Shown: positions 19,631 to 30,294, counted from the first letter of the stretch. The stretch: 36,045 bases of DNA from Streptomyces sp. UNOB3_S3 (GCF_020740895.1 NZ_JAILXP010000021.1:1-36045); one strand, 5' to 3'. Notes: generated from the letters alone by a model not told the origin. Numbers and translations are program-made.

Positions 19631-19649
19631 CGAGGTAAGTTCGGCCTTC
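19631..19649 (+). promoter_or_regulatory. possible DmdR/IdeR-type iron box upstream of the metal transporter
   Basis: AGGTAAG (19633-19639) and CCT (19645-19647) fall at the same spacing as in the 19-bp DtxR/IdeR/DmdR1 consensus. Only about 9 of 19 positions match, so this is weak. It is noted because the next gene encodes a VIT1/CCC1-family iron or manganese transporter. Confidence 0.25.
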
Positions 19650-19777
19650 CTTGCTAGCGGATCATGGCCATTCGTGCGTACCTTCGACCCATACGACGCG
19701 GAAAGCGGAAACGCGTCATCGCAGAGGGAATGCGGGCGACCCGTCCGCGTCCCTGGGGAAGGGAGCATCTGAACGAC

Positions 19778-20509
19778 ATGGCTGTCCTCGATACGGCCGC
19801 GGCAACGCACATAGCCCACCGCGACAATCACACCCACCGTGATGTGAACGGCGGCTGGCTGCGGCCCGCCGTGTTCGGGGCCATGGACGGACTGGTCTCC
19901 AACGTGGCCCTGATGACGGGTGTGGCCGGTGGCACCGCCTCGTCCAGCGCCATCGTGATCGCCGGTCTGGCCGGGCTCGCGGCCGGGGCGTTCTCGATGG
20001 CCGCCGGCGAGTACACCTCCGTCGCCTCGCAGCGCGAGCTGGTCCTCGCCGAGCTGGACGTGGAGCGGCGCGAGCTGCGCAAGCACCCGGCGGACGAGCT
20101 GGAGGAGCTGGCCGCGCTCTACGAGTCGCGCGGGGTCGAGCCCGCGCTGGCCCGTGAGGTCGCCCGGCAGCTGTCGAAGGACCCCGAGCAGGCGCTGGAG
20201 ATCCACGCCCGCGAGGAGCTCGGCATCGACCCGTCCGACCTGCCCTCGCCCACCGTCGCCGCCGCCTCGTCGTTCGCTTCGTTCGCGCTGGGCGCCCTGC
20301 TGCCGCTGCTGCCGTACCTGCTCGGGGCCACCGAGCTCTGGCCCGCGGTGCTGCTCGCGCTGGCCGGGCTGTTCGCCTGCGGCGCGGTCGTGGCCCGGGT
20401 GACGGCGCGGACGTGGTGGTTCAGCGGGCTTCGGCAGCTGCTGCTCGGCGGTGCCGCGGCGGGTGTGACGTATCTCCTCGGTATTGCCTTCGGAACCGCC
20501 ATCGGGTAA
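19778..20509 (+). CDS. VIT1/CCC1-family iron/manganese transporter
   Basis: This 243-residue membrane protein belongs to the VIT1/CCC1 family, whose members move Fe2+ or Mn2+ out of the cytoplasm. The family hallmark FGAMDGLVSN lies in the first helix region (about 33-42), followed by a second helix with AAGAFSMAAGEYTS. A Glu-rich cytoplasmic segment (about residues 88-150, with ERRELRKHPADELEEL and KDPEQALEIH) corresponds to the metal-binding domain of VIT1. Three C-terminal helices follow. I chose ATG 19778, with GGGAAGGGAG about 13 nt upstream, because the upstream extension to 19664 is Arg-rich and unlike the family. The gene stands alone between the lgt terminator and the gltB leader. 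Confidence 0.88.
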   Translation: MAVLDTAAATHIAHRDNHTHRDVNGGWLRPAVFGAMDGLVSNVALMTGVAGGTASSSAIVIAGLAGLAAGAFSMAAGEYTSVASQRELVLAELDVERRELRKHPADELEELAALYESRGVEPALAREVARQLSKDPEQALEIHAREELGIDPSDLPSPTVAAASSFASFALGALLPLLPYLLGATELWPAVLLALAGLFACGAVVARVTARTWWFSGLRQLLLGGAAAGVTYLLGIAFGTAIG

Positions 20510-20528
20510 TTCTTATGCGCGCTGCCGT

Positions 20529-20569
20529 ATAACGTGCGTGTTTCTCCACGGTTTCATTTCCTTGGTGAC
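20529..20569 (-). promoter_or_regulatory. candidate GlnR-like site upstream of gltB
   Basis: On the minus strand GAAAC occurs twice with a 6-nt gap (plus-strand GTTTC at 20540-20544 and 20551-20555). A related 5-mer, GTTAT (plus-strand ATAAC, 20529-20533), continues the same 11-bp period. GlnR sites in actinomycetes are built from gTnAC/GaAAC 5-mers separated by 6 nt. A GTGAC at 20565-20569 is out of phase. The match is partial. Confidence 0.3.
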
Positions 20570-20685
20570 AGGGCACAATCCGGTAGCGCCGCGGGCAATG
20601 CCGCCCGTGCCGCACTGTCTCTCGGGCGCGGCCGGGCCTGGCGATCCCAGGGATCCCGTGGCGCCCACCCGACACCTGGTGTCCA

Positions 20686-20730
20686 CATGATGGACTCCAC
20701 CTTCCGCTCCTCGAGAAGCGACCCATCATG
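20686..20730 (+). repeat. nested inverted repeat in the gltB leader
   Basis: Outer arms CATGATGG (20686-20693) and CCATCATG (20723-20730) enclose a near-palindrome at about 20705-20720 centred on CTCGAG. In RNA this could fold as a long stem with an internal hairpin. No T-tract follows. Confidence 0.5.
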
Positions 20731-20736
20731 TAAGCC

Positions 20737-20762
20737 TGCACTGCACCGCACTGCACTGCACC
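20737..20762 (+). repeat. TGCAC micro-repeat
   Basis: Four TGCAC-type pentamers appear in two pairs, separated by CGCAC, directly downstream of the nested inverted repeat and about 80 bp upstream of gltB. Confidence 0.55.
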
Positions 20763-20840
20763 ACCTTCTTCGGCGAGGGCCAACGTCGTCCCTCGGCACA
20801 TGCATCACGCCATGACTGCCAGACGACGACGGGAGCGCCG

Positions 20841-23800
20841 ATGCGCCACGCATCCCACCCCGCCCAGCAGGGGATGTACGACCCGCGGAACGAGCACGAC
20901 GCCTGTGGCGTGGGCTTTGTCGCGACTCTCACCGGCGAGGCGAGCCATGAGCTCGTGGAGCAGGCGCTCACCGTCCTGCGCAATATGGAGCACCGCGGCG
21001 CCACCGGCTCCGACCCCGACACCGGGGACGGCGCCGGCATCCTGATGCAGATCCCCGACGCCTTCCTCAGGGAGAGCGTCGAGGGCTTCGCGCTCCCCGC
21101 CGCCGGCTCCTACGCCGTCGGCATCGCCTTCCTCCCGGCCGACGAGCGGGAGGCGGACGCCGCCGTCTCGCGGATCGAGACCATCGCCGCCGAGGAGGGC
21201 CTGACCGTCCTCGGCTGGCGCGCCGTCCCCGTCGCCCCCGAGCTGCTCGGCCCCGGCGCCCGCGCCACGATGCCCGCCTTCCGGCAACTGTTCGTGACGG
21301 ACGGGAAGAACGTCGGCCTCGCCCTCGACCGCAAGGCCTTCGTCCTGCGCAAGCGCTCCGAGCGCGAGGCGGGCGTCTACTTCCCCTCGCTCTCCGCCCG
21401 CACCATCGTCTACAAGGGCATGCTCACCACCGGGCAGCTGGAGCCGTTCTTCCCGGACCTCTCCGACCGCCGCTGCGCCACCGCCGTCGCGCTGGTCCAC
21501 TCCCGGTTCTCCACCAACACCTTCCCGAGCTGGCCGCTCGCCCACCCCTACCGTTTCGTCGCCCACAACGGAGAGATCAACACCGTCCGGGGCAACCGCA
21601 ACTGGATGCGGGCGCGTGAATCCCAGCTGGCCAGCAGCCTGTTCGGCCAGAGCGAGAACCTCGACCGGATCTTCCCCGTCTGCACCCCCGACGCCTCCGA
21701 CTCCGCCTCCTTCGACGAGGTCCTGGAGCTCCTCCACCTCGGCGGCCGGTCGCTCCCGCACAGCGTGCTGATGATGATCCCCGAGGCCTGGGAGAACCAC
21801 GCCTCCATGGATCCCGCCCGGCGGGCGTTCTACCAGTACCACTCCACCCTGATGGAGCCCTGGGACGGCCCGGCCTGCGTCACCTTCACCGACGGCACCG
21901 TCGTCGGCGCCGTCCTCGACCGCAACGGCCTGCGCCCCGGGCGCTACTGGGTCACCGACGACGGCCTCGTCGTGCTCTCCTCCGAGGTCGGCGTCCTCGA
22001 CATCGACCCCGCCAAGGTCGTCCGCAAGGGCCGGCTCCAGCCCGGCAGGATGTTCCTCGTCGACACCGAGAGCCACCGCATCATCGAGGACGACGAGATC
22101 AAGGCCGCCCTCGCCGCCGAGCAGCCCTACGAGGAGTGGCTGGAGGCCGGTCTCATCGACCTCGCCGACCTCCCCGAGCGCGAGCACATCGTGCACACCC
22201 ACGCCTCCGTCACCCGCCGTCAGCAGACCTTCGGCTACACCGAGGAGGAGCTGCGCGTCATCCTCGCCCCGATGGCCGAGGCCGGGGCGGAGCCCATCGG
22301 CTCGATGGGCACGGACTCGCCGATCGCGGCGCTCTCCGCGCGGCCGCGGCTGCTCTTCGACTACTTCACCCAGCTCTTCGCCCAGGTCACCAACCCCCCG
22401 CTGGACGCCATCCGCGAGGAGCTCGTCACCTCGCTGATCTCCTCCCTCGGACCGCAGCGCAATCTGCTGGACCCCACCGCCGCGTCCTGCCGCAGCGTCA
22501 CCCTGCCCTTCCCCGTCATCGACAACGACGAGCTCGCCAAGCTCATCCACATCAACGCCGACGGCGACCTGCCGGGCCTCAAGGCCGCGACGCTCTCCGG
22601 CCTCTACCGCGTCGCCGGAGGCGGCGAGGCGCTCGCCGCCCGCCTGACGGCCATGTGCGCGGAGGCCGACGCCGCCATAGAGAACGGCGCCCGGCTCATC
22701 GTGCTCTCCGACCGGCACTCCGACGCCGAGCACGCCCCCATCCCTTCGCTGCTGCTCACCTCGGCCATCCATCACCACCTCATCCGCACCAAGCAGCGCA
22801 CCCAGGTGGGCCTGCTGGTCGAGGCCGGTGACGTCCGCGAGGTCCACCACGTCGCGCTGCTCATCGGTTACGGCGCGGCGGCCGTGAACCCGTACCTGGC
22901 GATGGAGTCCGTCGAGGATCTCGTCCGCGCGGGCACGTTCCTGCCGGACACCGCCCCCGAGGACGCCATCCGCAACCTCATCAAGGCGCTCGGCAAGGGC
23001 GTCCTGAAGGTCATGTCCAAGATGGGCATCTCCACCGTCGCCTCCTACCGGGGCGCCCAGGTCTTCGAGGCCGTCGGTCTCGACGAGTCCTTCGTCGACA
23101 CCTACTTCCACGGCACCGCCACCAAGATCGGCGGAGCCGGGCTGGACGTCGTCGCCAAGGAGGTCGCGGCCCGGCACGCCAAGGCCTACCCCGCCACCGG
23201 CATCCCCGCCACCCACCGCCGCCTCGACATAGGCGGCGAGTACCAGTGGCGCCGCGAGGGCGAGCCGCACCTCTTCGACCCCGAGACCGTCTTCCGGCTC
23301 CAGCACTCCACCCGTGCCCGGCGCTACGACATCTTCAAGCAGTACACCCGGCGCGTGGACGAGCAGTCCGAGCGGCTGATGACCCTGCGCGGGCTGTTCT
23401 CCTTCAACAGCGACCGCCCCTCGATCCCCCTCGACGAGGTCGAGCCCGTCGGCGAGATCGTCAAGCGCTTCTCCACCGGCGCCATGTCCTACGGCTCCAT
23501 CTCCCAGGAGGCCCACGAGACCCTCGCCATCGCCATGAACCGGCTGGGCGCCAAGTCCAACACCGGTGAGGGCGGCGAGGACCCCGAGCGCCTCTACGAC
23601 CCCGCGCGCCGCTCCAGCATCAAGCAGGTGGCCTCCGGCCGCTTCGGCGTGACCAGCGAATACCTGGTCAACTCCGACGACATCCAGATCAAGATGGCCC
23701 AGGGCGCCAAGCCCGGCGAGGGCGGCCAGCTGCCCGGCCACAAGGTCTACCCCTGGGTCGCGAGGACCCGGCACTCCACCCCGGGTGTCGGCCTGATCTC

Positions 23801-25386
23801 GCCGCCCCCGCACCACGACATCTACTCCATCGAGGACCTCGCCCAGCTCATCCACGACCTCAAGAACGCCAACCCCGCCGCCCGCATCCATGTGAAGCTG
23901 GTGTCCGAGGTCGGCGTCGGCACGGTCGCCGCGGGCGTCTCCAAGGCCCACGCCGACGTCGTCCTGATCTCCGGCCACGACGGCGGCACCGGCGCCTCCC
24001 CGCTCACCTCCCTCAAGCACGCGGGCGGCCCCTGGGAGCTGGGCCTCGCCGAGACCCAGCAGACCCTGCTCCTCAACGGCCTGCGCGACCGCATCGTCGT
24101 CCAGACCGACGGCCAGCTCAAGACCGGCCGCGACGTCGTGATCGCCGCCCTCCTCGGCGCCGAGGAGTTCGGCTTCGCCACCGCGCCGCTCGTCGTCTCC
24201 GGCTGCGTCATGATGCGCGTCTGCCACCTCGACACCTGCCCCGTCGGCATCGCCACCCAGAACCCCGTCCTGCGCGAGCGGTTCGCCGGCAAGGCCGAAT
24301 TCGTCGTCAACTTCTTCGAGTTCATCGCCGAGGAGGTCCGCGAAATCCTCGCCGAGCTGGGCTTCCGCACCCTGGAAGAGGCCGTCGGCCACGCCGAGCT
24401 CCTCGACACCACCCGCGCCGTCGGCCACTGGAAGGCCCAGGGCCTGGACCTCCAGCCGCTGCTCCACGTCCCCGACCTGCCCGCCGGCGCCGTGCGCCAC
24501 CGCACCACCGCCCAGGACCACGGCCTGGCCAAGGCGCTCGACAACGAGCTGATCAAGCTCGCCGCCGACGCCCTCGACACCGTCGGCGACGAGGAACCGC
24601 AGCCCGTCCGCGCCCAGGTGGCCATCCGCAACGTCAACCGGACCGTCGGCACCATGCTCGGCCACGAGGTCACCAAGAAGTACGGCGGCGCGGGCCTGCC
24701 CGACGACACCGTCGACATCACCTTCACCGGCTCCGCCGGCCAGTCCTTCGGCGCCTTCCTGCCGCGCGGCGTCACCCTGCGCCTGGAGGGCGACGCCAAC
24801 GACTACGTCGGCAAGGGCCTCTCCGGCGGCCGGATCGTCGTCCGCCCCGACCGGGGCGCCGACCACCTCGCCGAGTACTCCACCATCGCCGGCAACACCC
24901 TCGCCTACGGCGCCACCGGCGGCGAGATGTTCCTGCGCGGCAGCGTCGGCGAACGCTTCTGCGTCCGCAACTCCGGCGCCACCGTCGTCTCCGAGGGCGT
25001 CGGTGACCACGGCTGCGAGTACATGACCGGCGGCCGGGCCGTCGTCCTCGGACCCACCGGCCGCAACTTCGCGGCCGGCATGTCCGGCGGCGTCGCCTAC
25101 GTCGTCGACCTCGACCCCCGCAACGTCAACAAGGAACTGGCAGGAGCCGTCGAACCCCTCGACGACGCCGACCGCCGGTGGCTGCACGACGTCGTGCGCC
25201 GCCACCACGAGGAGACCGCCTCCACCGTCGCGGCCGGCCTCCTCACCGACTGGGACACGGCGGCGACCCGCTTCCGCAAGGTCCTGCCCACCACCTACAA
25301 GGCAGTGCTCGCCGCCAAGGACGCCGCCGAGCGAGCCGGTCTGACCGAGACCGAGACCCACCGGAAGATGATGGAGGCGGCGACCC

Positions 25387-25394
<8 letters not shown>
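20841..25394 (+). CDS. gltB: glutamate synthase large subunit
   Basis: GltB takes the amide nitrogen of glutamine and, with reducing power from GltD, aminates 2-oxoglutarate to give two glutamates. The 1,517-residue product has the class II glutamine amidotransferase domain starting at Cys22 in [10 protein letters not shown] after a 21-residue propeptide. The central domain follows (about 470-760), then the FMN-binding synthase domain (about 810-1190). Cys1122, Cys1128 and Cys1133 ligate the 3Fe-4S cluster in a C-x5-C-x4-C pattern. The GXGXG domain (about 1270-1450) contains [13 protein letters not shown]. The start is ATG 20841 with GGGAG just upstream. gltD begins inside its last codons (8-nt overlap), so the two subunits are probably made together. 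Confidence 0.98.
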
Positions 25395-26847
<1,453 letters not shown>

Positions 26848-26859
26848 CGGAACCGCACA

Positions 26860-26893
26860 CCGGACGGGCTGACACCGGCGTCAGCCCGTCCGG
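26860..26893 (+). terminator. terminator of gltBD
   Basis: A perfect 14-bp stem (26860-26873 with 26880-26893) and the loop ACCGGC lie 12 nt after the gltD stop, followed by CGTTTGAGGAC. The string GCCCGTCCGGC recurs at 26884-26894 and 26916-26926. I recall this arm plus its GTTTGAGGAC tail as a common intergenic element in Streptomyces. It may also serve the convergent minus-strand gene. Confidence 0.88.
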
Positions 26894-26925
26894 CGTTTGA
26901 GGACACAGCGCAGTGGCCCGTCCGG

Positions 26926-27594
26926 CTATTCCGCCGGCTCCGCCGCGATGTCGCTGAACACCACCCGGGCGTCCTCCGTGTACGCCCCGATGCCGCCCCG
27001 CAGATACGGGCGCTCCCGGTCCTCGTAGGCGACCAGGCCCTTGCCGTCGACGCTCACCTCCATGTGCGCGCCGCGCTGGGCCACCTTCACCCCCGACCAC
27101 CGGCCGATCGGGAAGCCCTCCGAGCCCGTGGCCAGGAACCGCTGCCCCCCGGGGTACGCCGGATCACGCTTGCCCAGCTCCCAGCCGTTGGGCTTGAGGG
27201 TGATGTAGTAGAAGTGCTCCGGGTCCGTGTACGCCCACACCAGCCACGGCACCTCCCAGGGATTGGGCTTGGGGGTGCGCAACTGGGCGACCGTGCGCAT
27301 CCGGGCCTGGAGGTTCATGTCGCCGAACTCCTGGGTCGACACGATCAGCCCGGCGTGGGTCTCGCCCGGCTCCCGCGAGGGCTTGGGGGAGAGGGCCAGG
27401 CCGTCGTGGCGGCCGATGTTCTCGCCGTGTCCGTCGAAGACCGACCGCCACGGGCCGTGGACCGATCCCTCGGCCCACGGCCGGGCCGGCTCGCCGTCCC
27501 CGCCGCCCCAGATCGCGTTCACCGCGAAGGCGAGCCCCGCCACCACGGCGGCGCCGAACAGGGCGAGGGCGAGGAGCCGGTGAACTCTCGTCAT
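26926..27594 (-). CDS. membrane-anchored ConA-like (LamG/DUF1080-type) protein
   Basis: This 222-residue protein starts at ATG 27594 (minus strand), overlapping the stop of the 2-epimerase gene as ATGA. Residues about 6-28 are one hydrophobic helix, either a signal anchor or an uncleaved signal peptide. The rest reads as a beta-rich, Trp/Tyr-rich domain: WRSVFDGHGENIGR, then VSTQEFGDMNLQARMRTV, WLVWAYTDPEHFYYI, FPIGRWSGVKVAQRG, MEVSVDGKGLVAYED and LRGGIGAYTEDARVVFSDI. This order is typical of concanavalin A-like lectin/glucanase folds such as DUF1080. Its place as the last gene of a sugar-polymer operon suggests it binds or processes the polymer outside the cell. No catalytic residues can be named, so binding is as likely as hydrolysis. 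Confidence 0.75.
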   Translation of the reverse strand: MTRVHRLLALALFGAAVVAGLAFAVNAIWGGGDGEPARPWAEGSVHGPWRSVFDGHGENIGRHDGLALSPKPSREPGETHAGLIVSTQEFGDMNLQARMRTVAQLRTPKPNPWEVPWLVWAYTDPEHFYYITLKPNGWELGKRDPAYPGGQRFLATGSEGFPIGRWSGVKVAQRGAHMEVSVDGKGLVAYEDRERPYLRGGIGAYTEDARVVFSDIAAEPAE

Positions 27595-28784
27595 GCCGTC
27601 GAGTATGACCCCGGAGTGCCGGGCTGGGGGACGACCAGGGGTTCCGGCACGGTCACCGCGCCGGCGTCCGCGCCGAAGTCCTCGGCCAGCTGTGCCACGA
27701 TCCGCTCGGTGGCGAGCCCGTCCCCGAAGGGATTACCCGCCTTCGCCATCCGCGCGTAGGCCTCCCCGTCGTCCAGCAGGGCCGTCGCGGCGTCCAGGAT
27801 GGCCTGTGGTTCGGTGCCCACGAGCCGGGCCGCGCCCGCCTCCACCGCCTCGGGCCGCTCGGTGGTCGTGCGCAGCACCAGGGTGGGCTTGCCGAGGGTG
27901 GGGGCCTCCTCCTGGATGCCGCCGGAGTCGGTCAGGACGAGGTCGCAGCCGGCGAGCGTGGCGGAGAAGTCCACATAGCCCAGCGGCTCGACGATCCGGA
28001 CGGCCGGGTGGTCGGACAGCTCCGGCAGCAGGGCCTCGCGGACGGCGGGGCTCTTGTGGAGCGGCAGGACGATCTCGACGTCGCCCCGGTCGGCGAGGTG
28101 GCGCAGGGTCCTGCCCATGGCGCGCATCTTGTCGCCCTGGTTCTCGCGGCGGTGGAGGGTGACCAGGACGCGCCGCAGGTCGCTGTGGAAGAGGTCGCGG
28201 CCGTTGCCCTGGTCCAGGACCCACAGGAGGTTGTCGATGACGGTGTTGCCGGTGACGAACACCTCGGCGGCCGGCACTCCCTCCGCGGTGAGGTGGCCGG
28301 CCGCCCGGGTGGTGGGCGCGAAGTGCCAGCGCGCCATGCGGCCTATGAGCCGGCGGTTGAGCTCCTCGGGGAAGGGGTTGTCCAGCACTCCGGTGCGCAG
28401 CCCGGCCTCGACGTGGGCGACGGGGATGTGCTCGTAGAAGGCGGCGAGGGCGCCGGTGAGGGCGGAGGTGGTGTCGCCCTGGACGACGACGAGGTCGGGC
28501 CGGTGGGTGCGGACGACCTCGCCCAGGCCGTCCACCAGCCGGGCGGTGAGCTTGGAGAGCTCCTGCCGGTCGCGCATCACGTCGAGCTCGACGCTCGCGG
28601 GGACCTGGAGGAGTTCCAGCATCTGGTGGAGCATCTCGCGGTGCTGGCCGGTGGTGACGACGACGGGTTCGAAGAGCGGGGAGGCGGCCATGGCGCGGGC
28701 CACGGGCGCGAGCTTGATGGCTTCGGGCCGCGTGCCCAGGACGAGCATGGCGCGCACGGGCGTGGTGATGACGTTCGGGGACAT
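27591..28784 (-). CDS. wecB: non-hydrolysing UDP-N-acetylglucosamine 2-epimerase
   Basis: This cytoplasmic enzyme interconverts UDP-GlcNAc and UDP-ManNAc. The 397-residue product has the family motifs in order: LGTRPEAIKLAP (16-27), VQGDTTSAL (101-109, Asp104), AHVEAGLRT (123-131, Glu126), NPFPEELNRRLI (136-147), TGNTVIDNL (178-186), TLHRREN (209-215, His211) and TDSGGIQEEAPTLGKP (285-300). ATG 28784 has GGGAG upstream on the minus strand. The open frame extends a further 92 codons upstream, but that part is Arg/His-rich shadow sequence. No UDP-ManNAc dehydrogenase is in the window, so ManNAc itself may be the sugar used. An alternative role is supplying ManNAc for wall teichoic acid linkage units. 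Confidence 0.95.
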   Translation of the reverse strand: MSPNVITTPVRAMLVLGTRPEAIKLAPVARAMAASPLFEPVVVTTGQHREMLHQMLELLQVPASVELDVMRDRQELSKLTARLVDGLGEVVRTHRPDLVVVQGDTTSALTGALAAFYEHIPVAHVEAGLRTGVLDNPFPEELNRRLIGRMARWHFAPTTRAAGHLTAEGVPAAEVFVTGNTVIDNLLWVLDQGNGRDLFHSDLRRVLVTLHRRENQGDKMRAMGRTLRHLADRGDVEIVLPLHKSPAVREALLPELSDHPAVRIVEPLGYVDFSATLAGCDLVLTDSGGIQEEAPTLGKPTLVLRTTTERPEAVEAGAARLVGTEPQAILDAATALLDDGEAYARMAKAGNPFGDGLATERIVAQLAEDFGADAGAVTVPEPLVVPQPGTPGSYSTA

Positions 28785-28846
28785 GGTTCTCCCTCGGAAG
28801 GTGCGTGCTTGACCGATGAGTGGAGATGCGTGGAGGAGTCGGCGCG

Positions 28847-30097
28847 TCAGGTGCGCGCGGTCTTGAGCCAGGTCTGCTTGCCCGTGAGCATGCGCCACAG
28901 GCCCCACCAGCCGGCCGCGAACCAGATGTAGCCGTAGATGACGAAGAGGTGGGAGAGGAGGACGGCGCGGACGAGTCCGAGCCCCCGCTCGCGTCGTGAG
29001 TAGACCCAGCCGTAGGCGTACGCCGCGGTGAAGGACAGGATGTACGGGCCGATGATCCACATGGGGGACACCAGCGGACGCCCGGCCTCGACCGAGCCGA
29101 TGAGGGTGCCGCCGACCGCGACGACGAAGGACAGCGGCAGCAGCGAGGTGAGCAGGATCAGCACCGGGCTGGAGAGGTGGTAGAGCAGGTCGACGGCGGC
29201 TTTGGTGGGCACCTCGCGCAGGATCAGCGGGACCAGTCCGGCGGACTGGAGGTGCCCCTGGAACCAGCGGGAGCGCTGGCGCACGAGCCGGCGTACGTCG
29301 AGGACGGCCTGCTGGCTGACCGCGGCGGTGGTGCAGTGGTGGTTGGTCCAGCCGCGTGCGATCAGGCGTACTCCGAGATCGAGGTCCTCGGTCAGGGAGT
29401 CGCTCCAGGGGCCGTTGCCGTCCTTCATGAGGGTGTCGAGGGCGGAGAGCCGCATGAACTGGCCGTTGCCGCCCATGCCGACGCTGCCGAAATAGCGCCG
29501 GGCGGACTGGAAGATATCGCCGTAGATGACGAATTCCATGTCCTGGAGCCGGGCGAGGACGCCCTGGTGACGGTTGTACATCCGCACGCCGACCTGGGTG
29601 GCGCCGGTGCGCGGGTCGTCGAAGTAGGGGTCGACGGCCTGGACGATGTGGGGGTCGAGGCGGCCGTCGGCGTCCACGACGCAGACGATGACGTCGGCGG
29701 GGTCGCGGCCTTCGAGGATGCCGGAGTCCCGCAGGTGGCGGATGCCCGCGTTGAGGGCGGCGCCCTTGCCCTTGCGGGCGTTGGGCAGGTGCCGCTGGAG
29801 GAGCTTGACCCGGTCGGGGTCGGCGGCGCGGGCGATATCGGCGGTGCGGTCGTCGGAGGCGTCGTCGATGACGAGGGCCATGAAGTTCCCGGCCGGCAGC
29901 GAGGTGATCCGGGCCAGGCTCTCGGAGAGCACCTTTTCCTCGTTCAGACAGGCGAGGAGAAAGATGTAGAGACGCTCGGCGCGGGGGCCGCGATCACGGC
30001 GGACCCGCCGTCTCGACAGAACGAACAGGGTGGAGTTGTAGCAGCCCGCCATCACGATGATGGCGATGCTGGACCAGAGAAGAACCTCCGTGATCAT
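28847..30097 (-). CDS. processive-type family 2 glycosyltransferase, membrane protein
   Basis: This 416-residue GT2 protein has an N-terminal helix (about 5-27), a cytoplasmic GT-A domain and about four C-terminal helices (about 303-335, 343-365 and 376-400). Motifs of polysaccharide synthases are all present: VIDDASDD with Asp78/Asp79, VVDADG with Asp142/Asp144, GMGGNGQFMR (207-216), TEDLDLG (236-242, catalytic Asp region) and QRSRW (274-278), the Q/RxxRW product-binding motif of cellulose-, chitin-, hyaluronan- and PNAG-type synthases. It probably polymerises an activated sugar and extrudes the chain. The gene begins inside the stop of the small upstream gene (ATGA). The 2-epimerase gene follows after 62 nt, which suggests UDP-ManNAc or UDP-GlcNAc as substrate. 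The specific linkage cannot be read from the sequence. Confidence 0.92.
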   Translation of the reverse strand: MITEVLLWSSIAIIVMAGCYNSTLFVLSRRRVRRDRGPRAERLYIFLLACLNEEKVLSESLARITSLPAGNFMALVIDDASDDRTADIARAADPDRVKLLQRHLPNARKGKGAALNAGIRHLRDSGILEGRDPADVIVCVVDADGRLDPHIVQAVDPYFDDPRTGATQVGVRMYNRHQGVLARLQDMEFVIYGDIFQSARRYFGSVGMGGNGQFMRLSALDTLMKDGNGPWSDSLTEDLDLGVRLIARGWTNHHCTTAAVSQQAVLDVRRLVRQRSRWFQGHLQSAGLVPLILREVPTKAAVDLLYHLSSPVLILLTSLLPLSFVVAVGGTLIGSVEAGRPLVSPMWIIGPYILSFTAAYAYGWVYSRRERGLGLVRAVLLSHLFVIYGYIWFAAGWWGLWRMLTGKQTWLKTART

Positions 30098-30294
30098 GAA
30101 CGTTCACCGGAGTTCCGGAGAACGAACCAGAATTTCGCCGAAAGAAGTGCTGCGGCTATCGCGCAGTAGAGCAGGAATCCGGCACCGGCCGCTTCCTGGA
30201 GTCCCCTGGCAAAGGGTATGCCCGGCAGAACTTCTGGGGCTGCCGTCAGTCCGGCCATGGGCAGGACTGTCCCCAGAGCGGGTTTTCCGTACAT
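30094..30294 (-). CDS. small membrane protein upstream of GT2
   Basis: This 66-residue protein starts at ATG 30294 (minus strand) behind a strong G-rich ribosome binding site (GGGGGGAA). Its TGA overlaps the GT2 ATG (ATGA). A Gly/Pro/Ala-rich N-terminal half, possibly including a first weak hydrophobic patch, is followed by one clear membrane helix (about residues 38-58) and a short basic end. It matches no family I recognise. Its position and coupling suggest an accessory subunit of the synthase, as the small PgaD protein is for PgaC, but no sequence similarity to PgaD is claimed. Confidence 0.75.
   Translation of the reverse strand: MYGKPALGTVLPMAGLTAAPEVLPGIPFARGLQEAAGAGFLLYCAIAAALLSAKFWFVLRNSGERS

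Larger units (their letters stand above)
20510..20840 (+). promoter_or_regulatory. long leader region of gltBD
   Basis: These 331 bp carry no supported gene. They hold an 11-bp-periodic element near 20529-20569, a nested inverted repeat at 20686-20730 and a TGCAC-type micro-repeat at 20737-20762, each listed separately. A very short open frame of five codons occurs at 20515. No riboswitch family was recognised. The gltB ribosome binding site is GGGAG at 20831-20835. Confidence 0.5.

Noticed and set aside
19664..19777. Longer N-terminus of the VIT1-family protein from ATG 19664
   Set aside because: The extra 38 residues are Arg-rich and unlike the family. The ATG at 19778 gives the typical length of about 240 residues.
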